Assembly (NCBI GenBank): GCA_021234155.1
Contig: JAJEKV010000008.1
Location: forward strand, 19,295,308 to 19,359,307
DNA: 64,000 bases
Origin: Isoetes taiwanensis
Lineage: Eukaryota; Streptophyta; Lycopodiopsida; Isoetales; Isoetaceae
Reading direction: 5' to 3'
Each line of letters opens with the position of its first letter. Positions within the stretch are counted from its first letter, which is position 1. Shown here one piece after another: positions 22,997 through 33,890 of this stretch. The notes beneath the pieces are model-generated. The model ran no database searches and was not told the DNA's origin. It saw nothing but the letters and a program-made list of their open reading frames with translations. The translations under genes were made by a program, and so were the position numbers.

Positions 22997-24956
22997 AACT
23001 TCTTTGCAATGGAACCTTCACCCCAAGCCTGCTCTACTTCTAGTTATTTCATTTGCCTACTACAAGTACATTAATCTATTTCTTCTAGTAGTTTAAATAT
23101 TCCTTTAACTAAATAGTTCATGTGATAATGTTTTCCTCAACAAGCTAACAAGCTAAACCTAATTTTTCATTTTAGCCCAACAACCTGACCACAAGTGGCC
23201 CCTTATCTCGAAGGCTAACCTACTCCACCTGTCAAAAAATCTGAGTTGGTTATGGGTTAAGCCATTTGAGGATGATCTACAGTACCAGACGGTCTTCAAA
23301 AGTCGATGGCCGTTGTGGACCGTGCCTAGGTTAGAGCAGAAGATGCTCCACAAAGGTATGGATTGATGCCTTATGATGCTCCACAAAGATAAATCAGGGT
23401 TCTTTTAGCTCATATTTATCGTAGCTCTATTTCACCCTTAATTAAGATCATATTCAAGATCATAGTTCCCGCATCACAGGGTAATTTGAATTGGATGTGG
23501 CTTAAGCCATTCGATCATGATCCTGAATAGACTGTTTTAAAAATTTAATGGTCGTTCTGGACCGTCGCCTAGGTTAGATCAGAAGATGCTCACAAAGGCA
23601 TGGATCATAAGCCTATGGTTAGGTCAGAAGATGCTCCACAAAAAGGTAAATCAGGGTTTTTCTAGCTCCTATTTATCGTAGCTTTACCCATCCTTAATTA
23701 AGATCATATTGAAGATTATAGTTCCGGCATCACAGACTAATGGCGTCCTGGCATTTGAGGCGAGTTACCTTGCCATGCCATTTACATTTCGGGTTCTCAC
23801 TTTGGTATGGACCAACATGTCTATTTGCCAGAGTTTGCTCTGTCATCTGTGCAAGTTGATGTTTAGATGTGGTGGCGTCAGTTCTCGCTGCAAAGGCATG
23901 TGCAATGCATTCTTTAGTAAAACGTCTGCATGACATGATTGAAGAAGGCCTGAGTGATAATTTCTCTGGTGCTAGCCTTTATATGGCAATTATACAGTCT
24001 CACGGTTTTTAATTCGTCAACACAAAGGTATGCCAGTCTGTATGTCTCTTAAGTTGCCGGCTGCCTTCAATGCATCAAATAAGAAAGAACGATTTGAACT
24101 CAATGCACCAGCATATGGCCTTGACTCTTTTACATTAATTATTGGAAGTTAAAGGACCAAAACGTTCCCTTTGCTATGATGTAGGACAACAATGGTAGTC
24201 AATCCACATTTTGATCTACGTACCTTGCTGCTGATGTGTTGCAGAACCAAAAATTCTATATGAAAATGCAGCATTCTGTATCTCTAATGTGGCTACTCGT
24301 TGCTCCTTCAGCCTGCCATTTCCGTCCTAGGTTTACCTTAATCAATTATTATCAGCTTATAATGTTGCAAACTGATAAAAGAGCATCTATCTTTCGCACA
24401 AGATCAATTCTTGGTTCGTTTTTTGAGGTTATGATGCTGCATATTGCTTTGTAAGCCTCCTATATTTTCTTGGATTATAGGGTCTGTGCTTATACTCACT
24501 ATCATAGGGTACCTCTGCATAGACATCCTCTAAACTAGTGGCTAGACATAGGCATCCTCTAAACTAGTGGCTAGACAGAGTATTATAGTTTGGCAGCTCC
24601 ACAATTCCAGTTAATCACATCAGAATATATTTGTCATATTTAGGGCTGTGCATATGTTCAGTATAATAGGATACCTCTGCGTAGGGATCCTCTAAACTAT
24701 TGACTAAGCTTCCCAAGGAGTACGGATGCAATAGAATTGACAATTCCTTTTTGGAATAGTTAACTATCCATTTGGCGTTATTTAATTTGTTTGTTTGAGA
24801 TTATTCTCTCGGTTCAGGCTTAGTGTGATTTAGTTAAATGATGTTGAAAATTAGTTGCTCGTGTCCTTCAAGGAAGTCTTTTCGCTTCCAATTTCAAAAA
24901 GTGCATGAGTCCTGTAGTGGACCCTCAGCCTGCCCTAACCTGCTGCAGTCTTGTCC

Positions 24957-27900
24957 GTTAACTTTCTTTGTATTTTGTTTGGTGGGTAATGCCTACCTAT
25001 CTAGTTCTTTCTCATTGTAACTTCTATTTTTAAGATACTTGTTTGAGGATTTCTTATTACGCTTATGGACGATATTGCGTTACCCATATGTAGGTTTTTG
25101 CAGGAAGCTCAATTGGGTGGAAGGATTATTTCTTAAGGGTCTTTAAGCTGGTTCAAATAGAAACCTTGCTGGAGTTCTACTGTTAGTACTTCCTTGTTTA
25201 TTTACAGGTTATAAATTTCCGTAGAAAACTCTTTCACTTTGTATCAAAGGCATGACTGTATCAAGAGTCATAATATTCTAGACAACTTATGAAACAAAGC
25301 AAACAATTGTTAGAACTGCTAAGAACATCCACATCTGCATGAATTTTTGGTGCTTATGACAAGCAGGTTTTCTAGTGCACCATATTTTGCTCGAATGTTT
25401 AAGCATGAATGCAAGGGAAGGAGGCACAGAGAAGGAGGACCCTAAGTGAAGTTATTTATGCCCTTCAGAATCTGGTAGGAAGTATAGGATCATAGATGGC
25501 ACAAACGAATGCTATTCCATCAAGTGTTCAGAGGGGCCTTGCATCCTATGCCTGAAGGCAATTGAACTTGACTAACTAATTGGGTGTGTACGAACTTGTC
25601 AAGCAGAAGCTACTTAAAATATTTTCAGAGATTTTTAGTTTGCTGATTCGATCTTCTTGTGTTTTCCTGTCAGCACATTGGTTCTTAGTTGGTAAAACTG
25701 GCCATTGAAACCAATACATGATTGATATTGAAATTTTAGTAAGAAAGGAAACCACATCTACTAGCAGCTTTTACAAATTCCTGGCTTTTAACCATGATAT
25801 ATGCTGAAAACAACAAAAATTGAGGGACCAGTACAACTGCATAGTACAACTGCATACAGTCTCCAGATACGGTGATATGGGGACACTTCTAGTTTACGGC
25901 CCCCCTATCCCATCTGACGGTGGATCTGGCTTAAAAAAAGCCATCAACGGTGGAGATGTCATCATCCAGCAGGGGGGGCCGCAAAGTAGAAACTACCCGT
26001 GATATGCTTGCACACACTGTTTACTACGGCCAATGGTACACATGAGATTAAGATGCTGGTTTCTAGTGGGCAGCCACTCAGTAGTACAGAAACGGTCGAG
26101 AGAAACGGCCTCTCGGCCATACAGTCCAACAATACAATGAGAGCATCAACGCTTTGTGAGGGAGATGTCTAAAGATCATTTATGTTTAACTTTTAGATTG
26201 TCTCGTTTGGAGTTATGACAATGCATATTACTTTTTTGCAGAACTTGAGCATGGAACGACCTGCTATTGCTGAATGTTTACGAAAACTTAAGAGTAAGCA
26301 GTAAGAATCCATTGTTGTAGGGGTTTAATTGATGAAGTTATCATTGTTTTGATTCTATGTTACAAGATTATCTCTTCAGACCACTAGCAGATCATTGCAG
26401 ATACATGCTTTTACTTTTAGGCAGAGCATGGCAAATAGATGAAGTTGAGGATTTTTTTTTAAAAATACCAATAGAGCCTGATTTGTTGAGTTGGGTTGAA
26501 TTCTTGGGATGTTCTGAGTGCCACGAGGAAAGTGCACCTTTGATCAAATGTTTGATGAATTTTGGGCAGATAAGAAGCAATTCTCATGAATTAGTTGGAG
26601 ATCTGTGATAAGCAAATAAAAAAGGATTCAGTAGATTAATGATTATCTTCAGGGAGGCAAGATGCTTGCCTGCTTATGGAAGTCAGGCTTGTTTCAATGA
26701 CTTAAGATCATGAATAATATTAGACTGTGCTATTGGTTTAGTGGCTGTGTTTCGAGTTCAAGGAATATCCAGAAATAAGATTGCATACTCTCTGTGTCTC
26801 TGACTACCAACTGTGGCAAATGAATTCTTAGTCAAGTATTCTGTTTGATCTCTCATAACCTGGGCATTACAGTTTGGTATTTAAATTTTGGGGTGTCGAA
26901 TCATTTCGTGAAATCATTACAAGGAATCTTGTTGGAGACTTTATTGCTCGTATAGGTCGGTCTAGAACTTGAAAGTTCTATTTTAAACAAGCTAAACTCT
27001 CTTTTCGAAGGGAAATTTATTGACTTTCTAGAATGAGAAAAAATATATCTTCTGGAGCCTGGGGTTCAATTCTCCAATCTATTTTTTTATGTGCCTTACT
27101 GCAGGTGCAGCTGTTGAATCTAACAGGTCAAGAACAGCTTACATAATGAATCTTTATTACTTCATAGTAAATTTTATGTTTATGGAATCAGAGCTTTTCT
27201 AATATGCACTTTCAAATGCCAAGTCTTAAGGCTCAAAACTTTCTGTTGTGCCTCTTTACTAGTTTTTTTGCTCGTTAGTTTTATTTCGGCCCTCGTTAGG
27301 TCTTTTCTTGCTGCTGAACTGTCTGAAATCAATTTCCCTGTTGCCAAAATGTCTTAACCTGCTGCGGCAGTTGCTTGTTCTGCTTCCGGCCACTTCCCTT
27401 GCTGCCGTAATAGCTATCTAGGAGGAGAATCACAGAACAGGGATTCAAGGGAGCTCTCAAGAGTTCGAAGTTGCCAGGTACGTTGATTTGCGGATATTTT
27501 TGATGTCATTATGAGCATAGTGTATTTACACAGCATTCAGTGGTTGAAAACAAAGGAAGAGCAGTTACAGTTGCAGTAATACAGTTATTGAGTGACAGTT
27601 ACAATTCACATCTCCTATAGCTCTATATCTATTATTCTTTGTCGAATTTATTGCTTAAAAATTCTCCGCATTAAACGCATCTTAAAAATCGATAGATTCC
27701 TCAGATGTTTAGATACTTTAGATTCTCGCACAGATGCTTTTGGACTATGCTTACGTAACATCAGCATTCACATACTTTTAAAAGAACTTCCAGTATGTGG
27801 TGCGCATGTACCTTTCTTGCTTGACTGCTCACTTAAAATGATTGCTCTCCCTTGCTTGACCGATTAGTTAGAGCTGCAATCTGTTTCCTTTGTTTTTTTT

Positions 27901-28579
27901 TATGCTGCACTATTGCATAGCCATTGAAAGGGGTTGTGAATGTTTCTGCAGTTCAGCAACTTTATGGTTGCCTGAATGTTTAGGCGGAAAGTGCTTATCA
28001 AAAACTTGTTCATATTGAAATTTACTTGGAAAATGCAACATACTGCTGTTTATTATGTGTTGTTTGAGTTAAGGTGATAATCTTGGTCTGTTACATTGGC
28101 ATTTTACAAGAACCAAGGATTAATCTATTTTTTTTTTTGCGTATTACTTCTTCTTTCGGGAACAATGTGGATTGCCATCGTCAATGCCACTATCATGGCT
28201 ATATCACACTTTATTCTAAATGACTTGTCAGTTCGTCATTTCAAAAAGATGGCAACTATTCTTGTTTCACGTAATTAAGTACGAGTCTTTTCTTCTCTTC
28301 TTTTAAGGTGCTGCATGCCTCACCCTTTTTTCCTTTCTTTTTTGTAAGGTTATCATGCCACATGGCACTGGTCATCCTCGATCGTCAATTGGAATGGGGT
28401 GACAGACAGAGCCCATAATTTTATAAACTAAAGAAGATAAGATAAGATTGGCCTTATATGCATGCTACCTTATACTTTCAAACACCACCTTAGACCTTGT
28501 GTCCACGTGGTTGGTCCGTGCTGTAGAAGATGTGGACAGCTTTATAGTAGGACAAAGCAGTAGGAGCCATGCAGGTGGA
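24957..28579. other. Mostly non-coding interval with small gene relics
   Basis: No intact gene seen. It holds a short exon-like block at 26244-26300 (LSMERPAIAECLRKLK after a good acceptor, reminiscent of the end of a protein kinase but too short to name), and a PPR relic at 26357-26608. A C/G-rich imperfect inverted repeat lies at about 25887-25999, where TAGTTTACGGCCCCCC faces GGGGGGGCCGC...AACTA. Long T-runs are common. Confidence 0.4.
26357..26608 (+). pseudogene. Pentatricopeptide-repeat (PPR) protein relic
   Basis: 83 codons. The segment HCRYMLLLLGRAWQIDEVED, then FFLKIPIEPDLLSWVEFLG, matches the PLS-class PPR signature that usually reads HY-CMVDLLGRAG-LDEAEDF then KMPIEPD---W--LLGAC. 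Only about one and a half repeats remain, with no start, no upstream repeats and no E/DYW tail, so it is a dead fragment. PPR genes with this signature act in organelle RNA processing. Confidence 0.75.
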
Positions 28580-31467
28580 ATGACAATGTGTAGTGCAGAA
28601 GTAACATTGATGGGTCTGAGAGGTCCAGCTATCCATGACGATAACACATCCCTGCCTGGTTTACGCGGTAGTATCGAGAAACGTCGTATCATCAATGCCA
28701 GGACCACGGCAATCAGACAACGGTATGTTTTAGTTTAAGAATTATTGTCTCGTGTTTTACAGGGCAAATGGTAATGATTGTTTATTTTGAAGTTAACCTT
28801 TGCCATATTGGTGCATGTTATTTAGTTTTTTATAGAGTTGTTCCAGTATACCCTAGTTAGTTCTAATAAGTGAACTATAATAGAGCACTTCAACTTTTGC
28901 CTTCACTGGTGGAAGTATACCATCAGGTGGCCATTTAAATGAATCCACTATTTCTGTTATTGTAATATCAAGTTGCTGAGATATTTTTGGTCTTCTTGTT
29001 TAAATGGAAGGAAGTGGCAAGATTTGCGCAAACGCAGAGAGGACCAAGAGAAATTGCAGGCAAAAGAAATCTTAGAATATCGAAGGAAAGAACGTGCTCG
29101 TTTGAATGAATATATCCATTCAGCAATGTTGGCATCATCTGCAAAGAAATCCAATTGGTATACAGAAAAGTTTCAGGATAAAGGAGCAGCTGATACTGTC
29201 CATCATGGTCATGGGCTTCATGCTGTCTCCTATGAGGCAAACGAGCCTTCAAGTGTGAATTGTTTGCAGGATGTTACTCCAGAAAGATTTTCCAGTAATG
29301 AGTCAATTAGCTTTTGGTTAGCATCCTCCTATTTAAAACTTTGCATGATTGTAATTAAAGAAAATGGAGTTTCTAACACATCGGCAGTCAAATAGGTGTT
29401 GAAACCGAAGTGGACATGCCTAATGCTAGAAACGATATTCCGAAGGTTCATGAGAAGATTATAACTGCGCACTGTTTGAGTACTGCACTTCGTAATGTGA
29501 AAGCCTCTAGCTGTGGAGCCTTAGAAAGAGTTAAGTATAACTTTGGGAATGACGACCAAGATAGAAGTTTGAATTGTGTTCTCGAGCAGAAAGGACAATT
29601 TGAGAAATTCGAGTCACAGAGAGCAGAGGCAACAGCCAATTTGAATCTTGAGCATAAAGCTCCTTTTCAAAACCAATCAGCTATGTCTGCGCGGACTGTT
29701 AGGTTTGATGGTTTACCTGCAAATGAAATGGAAGACTGTACAGTTAATATAGATGATGATGTCTGCCCTGTTAAAAAGATGGTAGAAACACCTTCAAGTA
29801 AAGTTCCTTGCCTTTCATTGCCATCTGTTCAAGAAAAGAAAGATATGAATGGTTTTTTGGAGGATGTTTTAAAGCAGCGTTTAGCAAATGAGGCTGCAAC
29901 AACTAGATTAATTGCAGAGGTCACAGCACTTGAATCACGTCTTGATGATTGTTGTCTAAGACCTTCTGGGCATGGTGAAACGAGCAGGAGTAATGAACTG
30001 CATCTTGATGAATTATCAAAAGGTGGTTGTCTGCATTTGCATTGTGATGAAATGAGCAGTTCCAATATGCATTATAGTAGAACAAGCAGCAATTTACATT
30101 CCAATGAAACTGAACAATCTGGGGAGACAAACAGAACTGGTGGCAATGACGATTGTAGAAATGATTCTGTGGATTCAACTGAAATTAAACAATGCGTCGA
30201 AGAAAGTCCTGGTTTAAATTCATTTTGTAGGTTTAATAGTGCAAGTCGATCCATGCAGGATGAAAGCCACGTGCCAAAAACAGGGATGGCCAATTGTCGT
30301 AATGATCTAGGAAATCGATGCCAAAAGACACATGTTGATGGAATCAGTAGTCGACATCATCAGATTGAACAGTTAAACAAAGATGCGGAGGCAAGCTCTA
30401 AAAACAGCTCAGTTGCTTATTTACATAGGAAAGAACAAGTATTAAAGAGTGTCATTCGGGATAACTCAATCTATAACCAGCCAAAATCCTCTGCTTTTGT
30501 TGCAACTTTGCCCAGAATTAAGAATTTGTTTCCAACAAAGTGTTCATATCTGCAAAGGTTTGCAAAGACACCATATACAGGCCCTCATGGGAAAGTACGA
30601 ACTGCAGATTCAGCAGAGAACAGGTCTGAGAGAATATGTCCCATGCCAGGTAGGAGCACTGTTAGTGCCACTTTAGGTGGCGTTGCTTCTTGGACTAAAC
30701 TACCTGAACTTGATATTTCTAGCATGAATGCAACTCTTTGCAAAAATGAGGATGAGAAGAATGATCTGCTTACTCTTTCACAGCAGGAACAAAATGTTCT
30801 TGCATCGCTGGAAAGATTAGACTGGAAACTAGCATCAATATGTCATCGAAGACACCCTTTTACTACAAGTCCGGATGTCTCTGAAAGCTATATGTCGGCT
30901 AGATCTGCCCCAACTGTAGTTGGGCAACCTAAGAGCAAAGGGTATGGGACCAGGTTGCTTGAAAGCAGACTAACAAGCCGCCCCACCACAGTAAGCCCCC
31001 TTGAATTTTGCCTCAGTCTACTTAATGCAGGATTACATGCATTCTTGTTTTATAATCAACCAAAAATGTTTTTGGTAAGCTGTTCCTCACATTGATGTAA
31101 TTTGTAACGTTTCTAGAGTCAATCGGCTAATCCCTTTAAGAGGAGGCAAATTGTTGGTATGACAAAAAGATGTCCCAAGATGGCAAATTCAACTCAGATA
31201 AGGTTTGCTTATCATTCCTGTATGATGAAATTTTTGGATTTGATTCTACTGGACGTGATAGGTGTGCATTAATTCTAATGTATTTGACTTGTAAGGGTGA
31301 TAGGGAAGATTACATCTGTTAGTACCTTCATCTTTTGCAGTTACCCGACCGTTCCCAATGAAGCTCCTAGTACAGATATTCGAAACAGGCAAAGCAAAAA
31401 TGGTGCCGGCAAAATAATATTCTTCCAGGATCCTCAAGTCCTACTCAATTCACTTTCTTCAGAATGA
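28580..31467 (+). CDS. Spliced gene for an unrecognised charged protein (about 750 residues)
   Basis: I can join five exons with consistent phase: 28580-28722, 29011-29316, 29388-30990, 31117-31202, 31341-31467. All introns are GT-AG, and donors include GTATGT and GTAAGC. Exon 1 ends in IRQR and joins the strongly basic coiled-coil-like stretch KWQDLRKRREDQEKL, then EYRRKERARLNEYIHSAM. The large exon 3 is Ser/Asn-rich and probably disordered. It contains a short helix (LEDVLKQRLANEAATTRLIA) and near its end VLASLERLDWKLASICHRR. The last exon ends FFQDPQVLLNSLSSE with a stop at 31465. The start is the least certain point: the frame stays open to 28448, and further 5' exons are possible. I recognise no family. 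The coiled-coil plus disordered layout would suit a scaffold or cytoskeletal protein, but that is a guess. Confidence 0.75.
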
Positions 31468-32547
31468 GAAGTATAAATAAGATAAATTATTCACGCATCT
31501 ATCTATGGAGCGTCCATATGCATTGGGGATTTGATGGCATCAGTCATTGACAAGTGAGCTTTTTATTGTCCATGAAAATATCTCCTTGAAGGGAGGTTCG
31601 GTTCCTTGGCAATCGGTGTATATATATGAATTCAGATTCATCCTGATTCTATTTGCTCATGTTTACAACAAAGAAAATCAAATGTAATGTTAATTAGGGA
31701 TTCAAAACAAAGCCAAATTTAGTTACTAGTAATGACCATTTTGTCTCTATGGCTAAAATGTTATCTGGTTAAAGATATAATTGATACTATGGGATGTCAC
31801 ATATGCATGCTAAGCATTGTATTAAACCTACCATGGTTTAGGTGCGGACTAGGTATTGCCTTAATTATTTAAAATACACTTACCATGGAACGATGAGGTA
31901 AGGCTAGTTAAGTGGTAGCCTACCACTTGCCTAGTTGTATATAAAACAAACCTTTCCTTTGATGGATGATCGGCGAGCATGTGCGACTTTGACCAGCACC
32001 AGAGAAATGTTATTTCCAAGAACATTCCTACTAACCTCTCGAATTCGATTCTCTGCTTAACCTTTGGGATGCACCTTTAGCGTCTCATTAACCCTGTAGT
32101 AACCTTGTAAAGCTAGCCATCAGACCTAGAAAAGGATGGATCTTATGAAATGAGGTGAAATCAACAAGGTTGCGAAATTATGTTGGGCATATGGTTTTGG
32201 CGAAGATGGGCCAAAATATGGTTTTGGTTTTTTCCATTACCATGGTCTGAGGAAGGAACGAACATGTAGAATTAATTGGCGACCATGGTCCGATGAAGAG
32301 GGGCTAAAAGAGATGAGGATGGCCCGTGTCTTTGGAGGAGATGCCCGACATCTTAGAAGGCGGCCACATGTTCCTCCAGCTATGTTGGATGTTGCTAGGC
32401 ATGTGTGTTGCCAGAAAGGGCCCTGAGATTCTGCTGGGTTTTGTATAAAGGATGGGCTGATGGGGTCTGAGTGCAAAGTTTGAGTGCAGGGTTTGGTGGC
32501 GATGGGCAGTTTGTCTTCTCCAGCAGGTAGTGGTTGAATTCAGTCAT
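31468..32547. other. Non-coding interval with a palindrome
   Basis: No coding sequence recognised. It contains the palindrome at 31910-31928 and AACCTACCATGGTTTAGG, an imperfect palindrome near 31825-31842. The interval lies between the spliced gene and the HUH element and may contain the left end of the latter. Confidence 0.4.
31910..31928. repeat. Palindrome upstream of HUH gene
   Basis: AAGTGGTAG-C-CTACCACTT has perfect 9-bp arms with a 1-bp centre. Short hairpins are typical landmarks near the ends of elements moved by HUH endonucleases, but a link to the gene 0.6 kb downstream is not shown. Confidence 0.6.
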
Positions 32548-32586
32548 GTTTCTTCGTAGGCTGGCTAGGGGTGTGTCCAAGGCTCT

Positions 32587-33872
32587 GTGGATGCTGAGGG
32601 AAGGCCACCAGAAAGCAGTTCTGTGGCAGCATGTAGAGGTCTATGGGAAGGATTCAAGCTCTATGATGATGTAAATATGCACAAAAGCAATTTTAAGAAG
32701 ACTCCAAGTAGCGTGCCTTATGATGGGGGGGTTCAGCAGAACCAGGAGTTTGAGTTTGTCAATTTGCCCGGCGTCTTACATTCTTGCTCTCACCGCACGC
32801 AAGGTTCTTTGGTAAGGCAGATAAGGGAGATGTTTCTCACATTGCTCGATTCAATGACAAGGTGCACTGTTTTTTTTGAAAGACGGGGGCACGGCAAACA
32901 AGTGTTTGCTGGTAAGAAGAGCTTAGCAGTGAGGAAGAGAATTATTGCGAAGCCTCCAAGAGCGTCTATTCCACAGATGGACCAGCCCTCTTCCCTGGAT
33001 GTCAGTGTAACTGTTAGCATAGGGGGAGTGGATGTGTGGGATGCTATGTACAACTGCGTTTGTAGGTTCTTGGATGCTAAGTGCTTTAGTGGAATTGTGA
33101 GTCTAGAGAGAGGATCAGACTTGGACCATCTTTATCTGCAGTGCATATTCAGGAATGCTTTGTCCAGTCCTATAGCAATGAATGCCAGGTTGAAGAAGTA
33201 CTTGGGTTGGGATACACACAATCCGGCCGGTGCTGTTATTCTGTGTAAGGCCCTGAGAGACACCAAGCTACACTGTTATGAGGGGATGCTAGGCTACTGT
33301 CTAAAGGACATGGGGAAGATGCATCATAGGCATCACATGAAGGGTGTAACGAACAGATTGAACGTGGAAAAGACTTGTATGCGCTGTATGGAGCTGGCGA
33401 CTTTAAGAACTGTGTTACTCTTGATAATCGTAACTTGCTTTTAAAGGCTAGGCACTTCCAGCTTTATCATGGGAGGAGATAATTGATTGCATCTTTGATT
33501 CAGATTGTCTGCAATATGCTTCGTATGGAGAAATTCGTGCTCAGTGGTGCATGGGTTCTTCCATCCAACACTGCTTTCATTTCCCAGCAGCGTGTGGAGG
33601 CCGCTTGGCGATTAACTCTGAATCCCAAGTACGCCACTCATAGTGACGTGAGGAGTGTGGTCTATGGGCTTCCTCTTGGAGTAGTTCCAGTGGAGCGGAT
33701 TGGGAAGGCAAGAAGGAGATTTTGGGATGTTAAGGCAGTTATTGAGGATGGTGAAGAGAGTGATCAGAACGAGGAAAGTAGAGAGGAAGATCATGATGGC
33801 CCTGCAGGCAGGCTACCCATCTTACATCCCTCTCAATTTGTAGGATTGGTCGTTCTCTGCTCAGTAACTTAG
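32587..33872 (+). pseudogene. Replitron-like HUH endonuclease (Rep-type transposase), one frameshift and one stop
   Basis: HUH endonucleases nick one DNA strand through a tyrosine and start rolling-circle replication or transposition. Residues about 138-250 show the Rep-type order. A first strand SVTVSIGGVDVWDAMYNCV leads to motif II, SLERGSDLDHLYLQCIF, with the metal-binding His at residue 181 and a Tyr at 183 where a second His is expected. Motif III, GYCLKDMGKMHH, has the YxxKD tyrosine at residue 237. The continuation KDLYALYGAGDFKNCVTLDN is readable only after a frameshift near 33355 and meets a stop at 33480. After the stop, 33483-33872 carries WRLTLNPKYATHSDVRSVVYG and an acidic tail. 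The N-terminal 130 residues are not recognisable, and the true start may be elsewhere. The family assignment comes from motif order and my memory of replitron proteins in algae and plants. Confidence 0.6.
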
Positions 33873-33890
33873 AGTCTGTTTCCTTTACTC

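Larger units (their letters stand above)
16939..24956. repeat. Tandem array: three ~2.64-2.70 kb units plus 40 bp of a fourth
   Basis: Units start at 16939, 19635, 22277 and 24917 with GTGGACCCTCAGCCTG and end GCATGAGTCCTGTA. Their lengths are 2696, 2642 and 2640 bp. Unit 1 has an extra ~54 bp at about 17740-17800 that units 2 and 3 lack. The fourth copy stops after 40 bp at 24956. Each unit contains a 200-codon minus-strand frame, a diverged internal duplication, an exon-like plus-strand block, and a short CTAAACTAGTGGCTAGACA direct repeat. Left and right flanks are unrelated, so this is a true head-to-tail tandem amplification. Confidence 0.95.
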
